NCBI RefSeq assembly: GCF_020618775.1
Contig: NZ_JAESVB010000001.1
Coordinates: 620,001-684,000 of the forward strand
DNA from: Acidisoma silvae
GTDB lineage: Bacteria; Pseudomonadota; Alphaproteobacteria; Acetobacterales; Acetobacteraceae
DNA length: 64,000 nucleotides
Direction of reading: 5' to 3'
Under the pieces are notes generated by a model that did no database searches, had not been told where the DNA came from, and was given only the letters and a program-made list of their open reading frames with translations. Below are positions 9,060 to 17,887 of the stretch, piece after piece; position 1 is the stretch's first letter, and the number at the start of each line of letters is the position of its first letter. The translations under genes and the position numbers were made by a program.

Positions 9060-9233
9060 ATGGATGACCGTGAGCAGATTCCGCCGGATTGGCTCGCCTC
9101 GCTTGTCCGCAGTAAAGCCCAGGCCGAGCGGGGGGAAAGCATGCCGCTGGAGCCGTTCATGAGCCGGTTAAAGGCCAGCATTGATCGCATGAAGCGTGAA
9201 GGCGACTCTCTAGAATTTGCCAGAATTTATTGA
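9060..9233 (+). CDS. Small hypothetical protein, 57 aa
   Basis: A short frame starting MDDREQIPPDWLASLVRS and ending EFARIY, 49 bp after the response regulator. It is hydrophilic and probably helical, with a PLEPFMSRLKASIDRM segment that looks like the C-terminal part of small antitoxin-type proteins. No toxin gene is adjacent. There is no strong ribosome-binding site directly before the ATG. The balanced composition, in contrast to a random GC-rich frame, supports coding. Function unknown. Confidence 0.5.
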   Translation: MDDREQIPPDWLASLVRSKAQAERGESMPLEPFMSRLKASIDRMKREGDSLEFARIY

Positions 9234-9250
9234 AATCGCGTTAAAAAGTC

Positions 9251-9332
9251 GTCATGCCCGGCCCCCGAGCCGGGCATCCAGGCGTTTGGGCGCCTGACCG
9301 TGTGGATCCCCGGCACAGAGGCCGGGGATGAC
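9251..9332. repeat. Dispersed palindromic intergenic repeat, copy 2
   Basis: It starts GTCATGCCCGGCCCCCGAGC and ends GGCCGGGGATGAC. The outer ends are inverted copies of one another and each half is a hairpin. It has the same architecture as the other six copies in the window. It lies between a plus-strand and a minus-strand gene. Confidence 0.8.
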
Positions 9333-9360
9333 GAATTTTTACTAGATTGGCGCTATTTCA

Positions 9361-9404
9361 AACAAAGCCGGACAGATCTTTTTAACGCCCGGAATGTCCG
9401 GCGT
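9361..9404 (-). terminator. Possible terminator of the small exported-protein gene
   Basis: Eight-bp arms (GCCGGACA at 9369-9376 and TGTCCGGC at 9397-9404) are separated by 20 bases. They are followed on the minus strand by TTTGTTTG. The hairpin lies just past the stop of the minus-strand gene ending at 9413. The loop is long, so it is only a candidate. Confidence 0.4.
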
Positions 9405-9412
9405 CGAAGTGC

Positions 9413-9742
9413 TTACTTCGAGCCCTTCATGACGAAGAGGCCGACCCAGCTCTGCAGCTTGCCGTTATTGATGCGGAACTTATAGCCGATCGGCTGGTGG
9501 GAGCCGTTGGCGAAGGTCGCGATGGCGATGCAGGCGATCTGGCTGTCGCTCTGCTTATCCGTCGTGATGCCGGCCAGATCGGTGACGGCGAAGGGGGCGT
9601 TGGATTTTTTCAGCGCGACATCGATGCCGGTGCGGGCCTCGGGGCTGTCGCAGGCGGGCAGGCTGGGCGCGGCCATGGCGGCACTGGTACCCATCAGCAT
9701 CAGGGTGGCGGCGATACCGCACAAAGACAAACCGGTTTTCAT
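9413..9742 (-). CDS. Small exported protein of unknown function
   Basis: A 109-residue protein starting MKTGLSLCGIAATLMLMG, with a clear Sec signal peptide cleaved near AMAAPS (about residue 22-24). The mature part has two cysteines (in PACDSPEA and QIACIAIA) that could form a disulfide. The ATG at 9742 is preferred over an upstream in-frame start because GGAG lies close before it. I do not recognise the family. It is probably periplasmic and is convergent with the small frame at 9060. Confidence 0.75.
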   Translation of the reverse strand: MKTGLSLCGIAATLMLMGTSAAMAAPSLPACDSPEARTGIDVALKKSNAPFAVTDLAGITTDKQSDSQIACIAIATFANGSHQPIGYKFRINNGKLQSWVGLFVMKGSK

Positions 9743-9805
9743 TCCGTCTCTCCGTTCAGGATGGGCGGATCGGCGATCCACCCGCAGGCTAGATGGCGGC
9801 GGATC

Positions 9806-9845
9806 GCAAAAAGAAAACCGCCCTTGGGATCTCCCCAGGGCGGTT
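9806..9845 (-). terminator. Rho-independent terminator of cspA
   Basis: An 8-bp stem (AACCGCCC at 9816-9823 with GGGCGGTT at 9838-9845), extended by GGG/CCC, is followed on the minus strand by a T-rich run (TTTTCTTTTT). It begins about 8 bp past the cspA stop. This is the clearest intrinsic terminator in the window. Confidence 0.8.
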
Positions 9846-9852
9846 GGCTCGG

Positions 9853-10056
9853 TCAGAGCTTTTCGAGGTTCGAAGCGGCCTGCTTGCCGCGCTCGGTAAT
9901 GATGTCGTAGCTGACCCGGTCACCCTCGGTCACGCTCTTGAGGCCGGCCGCCTGGACCGCCGTGATGTGAAGGAACACGTCCTTGCCGCCTTCCTGCGGC
10001 GTAATGAAGCCGTAGCCCTTCTCCATGTTGAACCACTTAACAGTACCACTCGACAT
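9853..10056 (-). CDS. cspA: Cold-shock protein, CspA family
   Basis: A 67-residue single cold-shock domain with the RNP1 motif KGYGFIT and the RNP2-like DVFLHI, and the usual start TVKWFN. It binds single-stranded nucleic acids as an RNA chaperone. It has its own intrinsic terminator. The 236-bp gap up to the divergent DUF6481 gene leaves room for a long 5' leader, common in csp genes, but no cold box could be confirmed by eye. Whether it is cold-inducible or constitutive cannot be decided. Confidence 0.95.
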   Translation of the reverse strand: MSSGTVKWFNMEKGYGFITPQEGGKDVFLHITAVQAAGLKSVTEGDRVSYDIITERGKQAASNLEKL

Positions 10057-10292
10057 GACAGCCTACTCTCAGAGTTGCAGAACCGAAGAAATAACCTCGC
10101 TCTGCCCTGACGGCTACCCCAGTTCTGAGGGTGATCTGTAATAGATGCCTGATGAACGCGGACCTCCCCCGTCACAAAAGTGCGCTTCCACTCTGGTTTA
10201 GACAGTGTAAGAAGCGGCACGCACGAAAACCGACGACTGCAAGGCTCCGGTCAGTGTGATCGGGGCCTTTGTTGGCGCTAGAGAGAGAGAGT

Positions 10293-10661
10293 ATGGCTGG
10301 CTTCAAGGCAAATAGCTTTAATGACCGCCGCGACGCGGCTTCGAAGGCCAAAGAGGCCTTGTTGGAAAAATTCAAGGCGCGGCCTGCCCCGGATCATCCG
10401 CGGCTTGTGGCCTTGGCCGAAGAGCGCACGCGCGTCGCCGAAGCGCGCGCCATTCGCGATGCCGAGCGCGAAGTGCGCCGCCAGGAGCGCTTGGCGCGTG
10501 AGGCCGAGGAAGAGTTGCGCCGTGTGGCCGAGGAACTCGCCCGTCTGGAAGCCGAAAAGCTGGCGGCTGAGGCAGCGATTTTGGCCGAGGAAGAACTGAA
10601 GGTGAAGCAGAAGGAAGCCCGCGACGCCCGCTACGCCGCGCGCAAGCTGCGCCGCCGCTAA
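10293..10661 (+). CDS. DUF6481 family protein, highly charged coiled coil
   Basis: A 122-residue protein starting MAGFKANSFNDRRDAASKAK, the hallmark N-terminus of DUF6481 proteins of alphaproteobacteria. From about residue 45 it is an almost uninterrupted Arg/Glu/Ala-rich helix predicted to form a coiled coil, ending in a basic tail. The ATG at 10293 is preceded by GAGAGAGAGA. It is divergent from cspA, an arrangement I recall from related genomes. Function unknown; an RNA-binding or ribosome-associated role is only a guess. Confidence 0.8.
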   Translation: MAGFKANSFNDRRDAASKAKEALLEKFKARPAPDHPRLVALAEERTRVAEARAIRDAEREVRRQERLAREAEEELRRVAEELARLEAEKLAAEAAILAEEELKVKQKEARDARYAARKLRRR

Positions 10662-10814
10662 GAGTTCGCAGGTGCATGAGGGCTGCGCTCGCGCGGCCCT
10701 CCCCAATCCCGGCGTATGAAGATCATTTCTTAGCGATTTGATTTTTCAAGATAGAGACGGGTGAGTTCGGCTAAGCTCTCCTCATTACTTGGCTGCGTAT
10801 GATACTATTTCGAA

Positions 10815-12163
10815 ATGAAATATTATCTGCCCGCTGCCTGGCTGATCCTGGCTTGTCTGTCGGCGTCCATTGGGCTGGCTCTGGCCTGGTTCACGCCCGC
10901 GTGGTTGCTTTATGCCTTGCCGCTTGCCCCGGCAGCCGTGGCGCTCGCTTTGACGGCCCGCTTCCCAGCTCAGGCGACAGCCCTTTGGCTGGGGCTGCTG
11001 GCGACATGCCCGGAAATGTGGCTGGGCGATATCATCCGCCAGACTTCGGCGATCATCGACCTCGACAAGGCGGCTGGGCTGCTTCTCCTGGTCTTCTGCC
11101 TTTTCCGCTACGGCGCGCGATGGGACGGGTTTAACCCGTGCCTTGCTTTTCCGTTTATGTGGGTCGCGGGCTATGTGCATGGCGTATGGCCGGGTTTGAT
11201 CTGGTCCGATTCGCTGCGCAGCCTGATCGGATCCATGGCGCCCTTCGCTTTTTCCTTCGTCCGCCTGCCGCCGGTCTGGTGCCGGCTCGTCATTCGCACC
11301 ACCATCGCAAGCCCCATCATCATCCTCGGCTTTGGCGGTATTCTGGCGAGCGCCGGCCTGCGGCCGCTTTACGGATTCGAGACCGGCGCGCTGCGGCTGG
11401 GCGCCTCCACCCTTCCGGCCTTTCTGGCCGGCTTCACCCTCATCAGCCTCTATGCGCTGCTGGTGGAACAGGTGCGCCGGCCGAGGTTCGGCCTGCTGGT
11501 TCTGCTTGCGGGCGATATCCTGATTCTTTTGGCGACGGGCGCGCGGGCACCGCTGGCCATCGGCCTGGGCCTGATCCTGCTCGTCACCATCACAGTGCCG
11601 CACCCGCCACCGCTATCCTGGCGGCCCCCTGGCTCGGCTTTGTCCGTCTGCTCGCCCTTGCCCAGCAGGGCGACATAGCGGTGCTCAGCCACCACCTGCT
11701 GATCTGGTCGGTCTATGAGGCTGCCGTCCTCCGGTCGCCCTGGCTCGGCTGGGGGCTTGGCACGGATAAGGTGCTGGTGCCGGTCGGCACCCTGCTGTGG
11801 CGCCTGCTCGGCACCAATGCGGCCCATGACGAATATCTGCGCATTGCGGTCGAAGGCGGAACGTTGGGCCTGGCGCTGCTCATCCTGCTGTTCATCCTCT
11901 GGCTGAGGCATTCGGCCAGACGCCTGCCACGGCCCGAGGCCTGGGTTATGCGCCTCGTTTTCCTGGCCTTCGCGCTGCATGCCGCGACCGACAATACCCT
12001 GATCGCGACCACGGCCAGCCTGATGTTCGCCTGGGTTTCCGCTGTCTTCGCGCGCGGGTGGACTGGCGAAGCCTGCCTGCCTCAGGCAAAAGACAAATAT
12101 GATCACATCACGCATCACTCGGATCGATCAGCCGACCGAAGCCCATCGCCGGACCCTGCTTGA
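10815..12163 (+). pseudogene. O-antigen ligase/polymerase-like membrane protein, frameshifted
   Basis: The first frame (10815-11678) encodes about ten hydrophobic segments and stays family-like until VTITVPHP near 11600. The matching C-terminal part continues in the next frame (ATAILAAPWLGFVRLL onward from about 11605) and carries the Wzy-type motif AAHDEYLRIAVEGG, then two more membrane helices. The shift is consistent with loss of one base near 11590-11612. Intact, the protein would be about 430 residues and would act in surface polysaccharide ligation or polymerisation. No other polysaccharide genes are nearby. A sequencing error would look the same. The second frame overlaps the next gene by 65 bp. 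Confidence 0.7.
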
Positions 12164-12977
12164 CCTGCTGGACGCCTATAGCGACCCGCGTGCGGGAGAC
12201 CGGTTCTGGCCGGAGGAAACGCTTTGCCTGGCCATTCGCGGGCCGGATGGGGCAGTGCGCGGCGGCCTCTGGGGCCGGTTCTACTACGACTGGCTGTTCA
12301 TCGAACTGATCTATATTCCGGACGATCTGCGCGGCCAGGACCTGGGCACCGCCCTGCTGGCCATGGCGGAGGCCCGCGCCCGAGCCTGGGGCGCGGTCGG
12401 CGTCTGGCTCGACACCTTCAGCTTTCAAGCGCGCGGCTTCTACGAAAAGCACGGTTTTGCGGTGTTCGGGGATATTGCCGACTACCCGGCGGGACATGCC
12501 CGTTTTTTCCTCCAGAAGCGTCTGGACAATGGTTCTGCACCGGCGGTGACGCATCCGCTGGTGGAGGAAATTCTCGATCCGCCGCGCGACCTGCGGGATG
12601 CCATCGGCAATCCGCTCAGCGCCTTCAATGACGTGAAGCTCGGCGGCGGCGAATGGCCCGAGCGCCGCCACGCCTTCGCGCTGACCGATGAGGCGGGCGC
12701 CACGATCGGCGGCCTGTCCGCGCGCAGCTATTACGACTGGCTTTATGTCGGCCTGCTTTTCGTGCCGGACAGCCTGCGCGGCCAGGGCGTCGGATCGCAA
12801 TTGCTGGCGCTGGCCGAGGAGGAGGCGCGGTCCATCGGCGCCCACGGCATCTGGCTGGATACCTTCAGCTTCCAGGCGCCGGACTTCTACCCGCGTCACG
12901 GCTTTGTGCCTTTCGGGCGGCTGGACGCCTATCCCGGCGGCCATAATCGCACCTTCTTTTCGAAGAGGATCGGCTAG
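12099..12977 (+). CDS. Tandem GNAT acetyltransferase
   Basis: A 292-residue protein made of two homologous GNAT domains, about residues 5-140 and 150-292. The repeats are obvious: YYDWLFIELIYIPDDLRGQDLG against YYDWLYVGLLFVPDSLRGQGVG (R/QxxGxG/A acetyl-CoA loop), and VWLDTFSFQARGFYEKHGF against IWLDTFSFQAPDFYPRHGF. The close similarity points to an internal duplication. The substrate is unknown. It overlaps the broken ligase frame, so the two may once have been co-transcribed. No catalytic residue can be named with confidence. Confidence 0.88.
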   Translation: MITSRITRIDQPTEAHRRTLLDLLDAYSDPRAGDRFWPEETLCLAIRGPDGAVRGGLWGRFYYDWLFIELIYIPDDLRGQDLGTALLAMAEARARAWGAVGVWLDTFSFQARGFYEKHGFAVFGDIADYPAGHARFFLQKRLDNGSAPAVTHPLVEEILDPPRDLRDAIGNPLSAFNDVKLGGGEWPERRHAFALTDEAGATIGGLSARSYYDWLYVGLLFVPDSLRGQGVGSQLLALAEEEARSIGAHGIWLDTFSFQAPDFYPRHGFVPFGRLDAYPGGHNRTFFSKRIG

Positions 12978-13010
12978 GGTTTGTCTGCCTTGAGTGGCAT
13001 CACCCCAGCC

Positions 13011-13090
13011 GTCATGCCCGCGAAGGCGGGCATCGTCTGCCCTTCATCGCAGTGCAAAACGGAGAAGATTCCTGCCTTCGCGGGAATGAC
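13011..13090. repeat. Dispersed palindromic intergenic repeat, copy 3
   Basis: It starts GTCATGCCCGCGAAGGCGGG and ends CCTTCGCGGGAATGAC, followed by the GTTGTTTCAGT tail seen in similar form after other copies. It fills most of the gap between the GNAT and TPR genes. Confidence 0.85.
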
Positions 13091-13149
13091 GTTGTTTCAG
13101 TAAAAGCCTGAAACGCCCTAAGCTGCCTTCATAAACGGGGAGGGCAAGG

Positions 13150-13770
13150 GTGGCGGAGACGAAAGCGCAGGGGCCTGCGCCCCTTTTCAGAGCGGCTATC
13201 GCGGCATTGAAGGCCGGTGATCCGGTGGCAGCACAGCTTTTGCCGGGGCTCGACAGGCATGCCGATTTCGCGCCGGGCTGGCTGGCCTTGGCCGCCGTGC
13301 TGCGCGACCGGGGGCAGGTTCGGGCCGCGATCCTCACCTTGCAGCGCGCGGCCCGCGCGGCATCCGCCACCGCGCCGATGCTGCATCAGGCGGGGCAGGT
13401 GCTGGCGCAGCTCGGTCAGCGGGATGCTGCCATTGCCGCCTTTCAGCGTGCGGTCGCGCTTGATTCCGGTCTTGCGCCTGTCTGGTACAGCTTGGGTCTG
13501 GTGCTTCAGGATGCGCGGCATTTCCCGAATGCGGCAGCGGCTTTCGGCCGCGCTTGGACGCTGAAACCGGATTTTCATGAAGCCGCCTTCAATACCGGCA
13601 TCGCCTGGCAGCAGGCGGGACAGATGGACGCGGCGATGGACGCCTATGCGGCGGCCTACCGTATGAAATCCGACAGTTTTGGGCGCATCGCCCAAGCGCT
13701 GATCGCTTCCCCCACCGGCGCGCTGTTTCTGCGGCCCTCAGCTCTCCGCGCTGTCCTCGCCGCCCGCTGA
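13150..13770 (+). CDS. Tetratricopeptide repeat protein
   Basis: A 206-residue soluble protein with a GTG start. About four consecutive 34-residue TPR units are visible from about residue 40 to 175 (for example AAIAAFQRAVALDSGLAPVW and AAAAFGRAWTLKPDFHEAAF). There is no signal peptide. TPRs act as protein-protein interaction scaffolds; the partner is unknown. Its 3' end overlaps the convergent gene at 13738 by 33 bp. Confidence 0.8.
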   Translation: MAETKAQGPAPLFRAAIAALKAGDPVAAQLLPGLDRHADFAPGWLALAAVLRDRGQVRAAILTLQRAARAASATAPMLHQAGQVLAQLGQRDAAIAAFQRAVALDSGLAPVWYSLGLVLQDARHFPNAAAAFGRAWTLKPDFHEAAFNTGIAWQQAGQMDAAMDAYAAAYRMKSDSFGRIAQALIASPTGALFLRPSALRAVLAAR

Positions 13771-14466
13771 GCGCGCCGCTCGGAAGTCTTTCCGGTACAC
13801 GCCGGTTTCCGTCAAAAGCTTCTGCGCTGTCTCATCATATTGCTTGGCCCCGGCATCCGTCAGCGGTTCGTAATCGAGCGTGAGCGCTTCTCGCCGCACG
13901 GGGATGCATTGGGCGATGGGCGTGCCCTTCGCCAGGACGCCGGAAAAGTCCGGGTCGAGCCAGACCGCCGGAAACAGGATGCCGACGTCATGAAAGCGGT
14001 CGGCGTCGACGAGGCCCGACAGCAGGCGGAAGGGCAGATCGGGCCGGTTGGCCGGATGCATGGCAAAGAGTGAAAAGCCATCCGGCAGCTCGATGGTCCA
14101 GAAACTGTTGAATTTCACCACCACCTGATCGGCGCTCCACAGCGGTGTCCCCTCAACCTGTGCCGGATGATGGAAGCTGATCGGGCTTTTGGGGTGATGG
14201 TGGGCGGCAAGCCCCGGCAGATCCCATTGCCAGGTCATCTGACCGTCGCGTACCGTGACATCGCAGGGCAGCGGCACCACGAAGCCATGGCTCATCGCGT
14301 CCACGAAGGGCGGGCAATGCTTCACCGTGCGCACCGGCTCGCCATGCATGTCGGAGACCGCATGGCGGGGCATGGTGCGCAGCCAATCGGGCAAAGCCTG
14401 CCGGGCGGGCATGGGGCGCGGCAGATGACCGATCAGCGCCGGATCGCAGCGGAAGAGAATCCGCAT
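13738..14466 (-). CDS. Conserved hypothetical protein, 242 aa
   Basis: A soluble 242-residue protein, MRILFRCDPALIGHLPRP, with the segment VKHCPPFVDAMSHGFVVPLP (about 48-67) and many aromatic/His residues (HHHPKSPISFHH). The pattern of a cysteine/proline motif followed by a glycine-rich strand recalls DUF6065-type proteins of unknown function, but I cannot confirm this. It lies 8 bp downstream of glpK on the same strand, so it may be read through from the glycerol operon. Confidence 0.65.
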   Translation of the reverse strand: MRILFRCDPALIGHLPRPMPARQALPDWLRTMPRHAVSDMHGEPVRTVKHCPPFVDAMSHGFVVPLPCDVTVRDGQMTWQWDLPGLAAHHHPKSPISFHHPAQVEGTPLWSADQVVVKFNSFWTIELPDGFSLFAMHPANRPDLPFRLLSGLVDADRFHDVGILFPAVWLDPDFSGVLAKGTPIAQCIPVRREALTLDYEPLTDAGAKQYDETAQKLLTETGVYRKDFRAARSAGGEDSAES

Positions 14467-14474
14467 GCCCCGCC

Positions 14475-15983
14475 TCAGCCGTCTTCGGGCAGGGTGGCCA
14501 GCTTCACGGCATGCAGCCAGCCGCGATATTTGGCGGCCCGCGCATCCTCTTCCAGGTTGGGCGTGAAGCGCCTATCCACCGCCCGGCTTTTCGCGAAATC
14601 TGTCGGCTCGGGGTAAAGCCCGGCATCGAGACCGGCCAGATAGGCGGCGCCCATGGCCGTCGTTTCCCGAAAGGCCGGGCGTTCCACCGCCTGGCCCAGC
14701 ATATCGGCCAGAAACTGCATGGTCCAATCGCTGGCGGACATGCCGCCATCGACGCGGAAGGCGAGGTTTTCGATCGGCTCGCCGTAATCGGCCAGCATGG
14801 CCTGCAACAGGTCGCGCGTCTGATAGCCGATGCTTTCCAGCACCGCGCGCGCGAGTTCCCGCTTCGTCGTGCCGCGGCTGATGCCGCTGACCAAGGCGCG
14901 CGCGTGGCTGTTCCAATGCGGCGCGCCGAGGCCGGTGAAGGCCGGCACCAGATAGACGGATTGGCCTGGGTCGGCGGCTTCCGCCAACCGTCCGGTTTCG
15001 GCTGAGTTCTCAACCAGGCCCAGCCCGTCGCGCAGCCATTGCACGCTGGCGCCGGCCGAGAAGATGGAGCCTTCCAGCGCATAGGCACGCTCGCCGCCGC
15101 GCGCCCAGGCGATGGTCGTCAGCAGCCGATGGCGGGAGGGTTTGGGCGTCGGTCCGATATTGAGCAGCACGAAACCGCCAGTGCCGTAAGTCGCCTTCAC
15201 CGTGCCGGGCGTGAAACAGCCCTGGCCGATCAGCGCCGCCTGCTGGTCCCCGGCAATGCCGCGAATGGTAATGGGGCCGCCGAAAAAATCGGCCTGCGTC
15301 ACACCGAATTCCCCCGCGCAGTCGCGTATCTCCGGCAGCAGGCTGGCGGGAACGTTAAACAGCCGCAGCAGATCATCGTCCCAGGTAGCAGTACGAATGT
15401 CGCAGAGCAGCGTGCGGGACGCATTGGTCGCGTCCGTCGCATGGACCTGGCCGCCCGTCAGGCGCCACAGCAGAAAGGTATCGACCGTGCCGAAGGCCAG
15501 CTTGCCGGCCTCGGCCTGGGCGCGGGCGCCCGGCACATGATCCAGCAGCCAGGCGATTTTTGTGGCCGAAAAATAGGGGTCCAGCCGCAGGCCGGTGCGC
15601 TCGGCAACTAAGGCCTCATGCCCGTCTGCCTCAAGCTGCTGGCAGAAATCGGCCGTGCGCCGATCCTGCCAGACAATGGCATTCGCAATGGGGCGGCCGG
15701 TGGCGCGTTCCCAGATCAGCGCCGTCTCGCGCTGATTGGCGATGCCCAAGCCCGCGATATCGGCGGCCGAGAGGCCCGCTTCGGCGATTGCTGCGCGGGC
15801 CGTGCCCAGCGTCGTCGCCCAAAGCGTCTCGGGATTATGCTCAACCCAGCCGGGATGCGGGAAAATCTGGGGGAATTCTTCCTGCGCCGATGCCACCGGC
15901 TTCATCGCCGCGTCGAAGACGATGGCGCGAGTGGAGGTGGTGCCTTGGTCGATCACCAGAATATGCGCGGGCATGGGCGGCAT
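14475..15983 (-). CDS. glpK: Glycerol kinase
   Basis: About 502 residues. It phosphorylates glycerol to glycerol-3-phosphate, trapping it in the cytoplasm. FGGY-kinase features are plain: [15 protein letters not shown] at the N-terminus, the glycerol-binding [16 protein letters not shown] region, [10 protein letters not shown], and the ATPase core GTGGFVLLN. The start is the ATG at 15983 or 15974; an in-frame TTG at 15992 is less likely. It is the last gene of the glycerol operon, separated from glpV by a strong hairpin that may reduce its expression relative to the binding protein. Confidence 0.95.
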   Translation of the reverse strand: MPPMPAHILVIDQGTTSTRAIVFDAAMKPVASAQEEFPQIFPHPGWVEHNPETLWATTLGTARAAIAEAGLSAADIAGLGIANQRETALIWERATGRPIANAIVWQDRRTADFCQQLEADGHEALVAERTGLRLDPYFSATKIAWLLDHVPGARAQAEAGKLAFGTVDTFLLWRLTGGQVHATDATNASRTLLCDIRTATWDDDLLRLFNVPASLLPEIRDCAGEFGVTQADFFGGPITIRGIAGDQQAALIGQGCFTPGTVKATYGTGGFVLLNIGPTPKPSRHRLLTTIAWARGGERAYALEGSIFSAGASVQWLRDGLGLVENSAETGRLAEAADPGQSVYLVPAFTGLGAPHWNSHARALVSGISRGTTKRELARAVLESIGYQTRDLLQAMLADYGEPIENLAFRVDGGMSASDWTMQFLADMLGQAVERPAFRETTAMGAAYLAGLDAGLYPEPTDFAKSRAVDRRFTPNLEEDARAAKYRGWLHAVKLATLPEDG

Positions 15984-15989
15984 CCGTCT

Positions 15990-16026
15990 CAAAAGGCAAG
16001 CGGGAAGGGGTGTTCGGCCCCTTCCC
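15990..16026 (-). terminator. Strong hairpin between glpV and glpK (attenuator or message-stabilising stem)
   Basis: GGGAAGGGG (16002-16010) pairs perfectly with CCCCTTCCC (16018-16026) around a 7-base loop. On the minus strand only a short T stretch (CTTTTGAG) follows. It sits directly after the binding-protein gene and before glpK, where partial termination or 3'-end protection is common in ABC transporter operons. Confidence 0.6.
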
Positions 16027-16061
16027 GGTCAGGCTTAGCAAAGAGTTTAGCAGTATCAGCC

Positions 16062-17819
16062 TTACTTCGTCGCGGGCTGCCAGCTCTTGATCAGCTCGTC
16101 ATAGTCCACCGTCTGTCCTTGCGGCTTCTCATTGGCGAGCTTCCGCTGCGGTGCCAGCGTCTTGTTGGTCTCGGCCTGCTGATACCAGTATTCGGCCGAT
16201 TGCGGCTTGTTCATGATCGGGCCGCGATCGCCCTGCACGCCGGAGCGCTGGATGCGCGTCATGATCGCATCCTGGTCGCGCGCCAGACCGTCCATCGCCT
16301 GTTGCGGGGTCACCGAACCCGCGATGGCGTTGGAGACGTTCTGCCACCAGACCTGCGCCATCTTGCCGTAGTCCGGCACGTTGACGCCGGTCGGCGTCCA
16401 CTGCTTCACCGCCGGGCCACGATAGAATTCGACCAGACCGCCCATGCTGGGCGCCGCCTGCGTCATCGCGTCCGCGTCGATATCGCTCTTTCGGATAAGA
16501 TGCTGCGTGGTCAGCGACTTCTTGAGGCTGACAGTCTTGGAGACGCTGAACTGGGCATAGAGCCAGCCGGCCTTGATCTTCTCCATCGGCGCGTATTTCA
16601 GCATCGTCCAGCAGCCGCAATCCTGGTAGCCGAGCTTCATGCCCTCTTTCCAATAAGGCCCATGCGGGGAGGGGGCCATGCGCCATTTCGGCGTGCCGTC
16701 CGAATTCATCATCGGCGAGCCGGGCTGGTTCATGGTGGCGGAGAAGGTGGTGTACCAGAAAATCTGCTGCGCGATATGGCCCTGGCCCGGCACCGGTCCG
16801 GCTTCCAGGAAGTCCATGCCGGCCGCTTCCGGCGGGGCATATTTCTTGAGCCATTCGACATATTTGGTCAGCGCATAGACCGCCGCCGGGCCATTGGCGT
16901 CACCGCCGCGCGTGATGGAGGAACCGCGCGGACGACCGTCCACATTGCGAATACCCCATTCATCGACCGGCAGGCCGTTGGGCAGTCCACGATCGCCGGC
17001 GCCGGCCATGGACAGCCAGGCATCGGTGAAGCGCCAGCCGAGCGACGGGTCTTTCTTGCCGTAATCCATATGGCCATAGACGCGCACGCCATCGATTTCC
17101 TTCACGTCATTGGTGAAGAAATCGGCGATGTCTTCATAGGCGGACCAGTTCACCGGCACGCCCAGGTCATAGCCGAACTTGGCCTTGAACTGCGCCTTCA
17201 GTTCGGGACGCTTGAACCAGTCATACCGGAACCAGTACAGGTTCGCGAATTGCTGGTCGGGCAGCTGATACAGCTTGCCGTCCGTGAAAGTGCCGAAGGA
17301 AAGACCGACGAAATCGTTCAGGTCCAGATTGGGATTGGTGACATCCTTGCCGTTATTCGCCATGAAATCGGTCAGCGAACCGTCGACGATGTCATTGTAG
17401 CGCGGATGCGTGCCGATGAAGTCCGAATCGTTCATCCAGAAATCGTAGATCGGATGGCCGGACTGCATCTCGACTTCGATCTTGTCGACCAGCAGGCCCT
17501 CGTCCATCAGGTCATGATTGACCTTGATGCCGGTGATCTCGCCGAAAGCCTGGGTCAGAACCTTCGATTCATACTGATGGATATTCAGGATTTCGGAAAC
17601 GCAGCTCACCTGCATGCCCTTGAAGGGCTTCGCCGCATTGATGAACCATTCCATTTCCTGCATCTGAGCGTCTTTGCTCAGCGTGGAAGGCTGGAATTCG
17701 CTGTCGATCCATTTCTTCGCCGCATCCATCTGCTGGGCATGGGATGGCGTCGCATGGGTCAGGATGGCGGCACTGGCGGCGGCGGCCGCACTGCCTTTCA
17801 TCAAGTCGCGCCTTTTCAT
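16062..17819 (-). CDS. glpV: Glycerol ABC transporter substrate-binding protein GlpV
   Basis: A 585-residue extracytoplasmic solute-binding protein with a Tat-type signal (MKRRDLMKGSAAAAASAA, cleavage near SHAQ). It is larger than usual sugar-binding proteins, as in GlpV of Rhizobium leguminosarum. The ATG at 17819 follows GGGAGAA; an upstream in-frame start would add 52 residues that are not signal-like. The surrounding gene order (two ATPases, two permeases, DUF2160 protein, binding protein, kinase, dehydrogenase) identifies glycerol as the likely ligand. Confidence 0.9.
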   Translation of the reverse strand: MKRRDLMKGSAAAAASAAILTHATPSHAQQMDAAKKWIDSEFQPSTLSKDAQMQEMEWFINAAKPFKGMQVSCVSEILNIHQYESKVLTQAFGEITGIKVNHDLMDEGLLVDKIEVEMQSGHPIYDFWMNDSDFIGTHPRYNDIVDGSLTDFMANNGKDVTNPNLDLNDFVGLSFGTFTDGKLYQLPDQQFANLYWFRYDWFKRPELKAQFKAKFGYDLGVPVNWSAYEDIADFFTNDVKEIDGVRVYGHMDYGKKDPSLGWRFTDAWLSMAGAGDRGLPNGLPVDEWGIRNVDGRPRGSSITRGGDANGPAAVYALTKYVEWLKKYAPPEAAGMDFLEAGPVPGQGHIAQQIFWYTTFSATMNQPGSPMMNSDGTPKWRMAPSPHGPYWKEGMKLGYQDCGCWTMLKYAPMEKIKAGWLYAQFSVSKTVSLKKSLTTQHLIRKSDIDADAMTQAAPSMGGLVEFYRGPAVKQWTPTGVNVPDYGKMAQVWWQNVSNAIAGSVTPQQAMDGLARDQDAIMTRIQRSGVQGDRGPIMNKPQSAEYWYQQAETNKTLAPQRKLANEKPQGQTVDYDELIKSWQPATK

Positions 17820-17887
17820 TTTCTTGTTCTCCCTTGTGCCGGTGCCCGGCGTGCCATCACGCAGGATCGTTAGTGCCGGCGAATTGT

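Noticed and set aside
10677-10701. GAGGGC...GCCCTC hairpin after the DUF6481 gene as a terminator.
   Set aside because: No T-run follows and the loop region is ambiguous, so it is not strong enough to list.
15618-17873. A 751-codon plus-strand open frame across glpK and glpV.
   Set aside because: It is antisense to two well-supported genes, and its His/Arg/Gly-rich composition has no recognisable domain.
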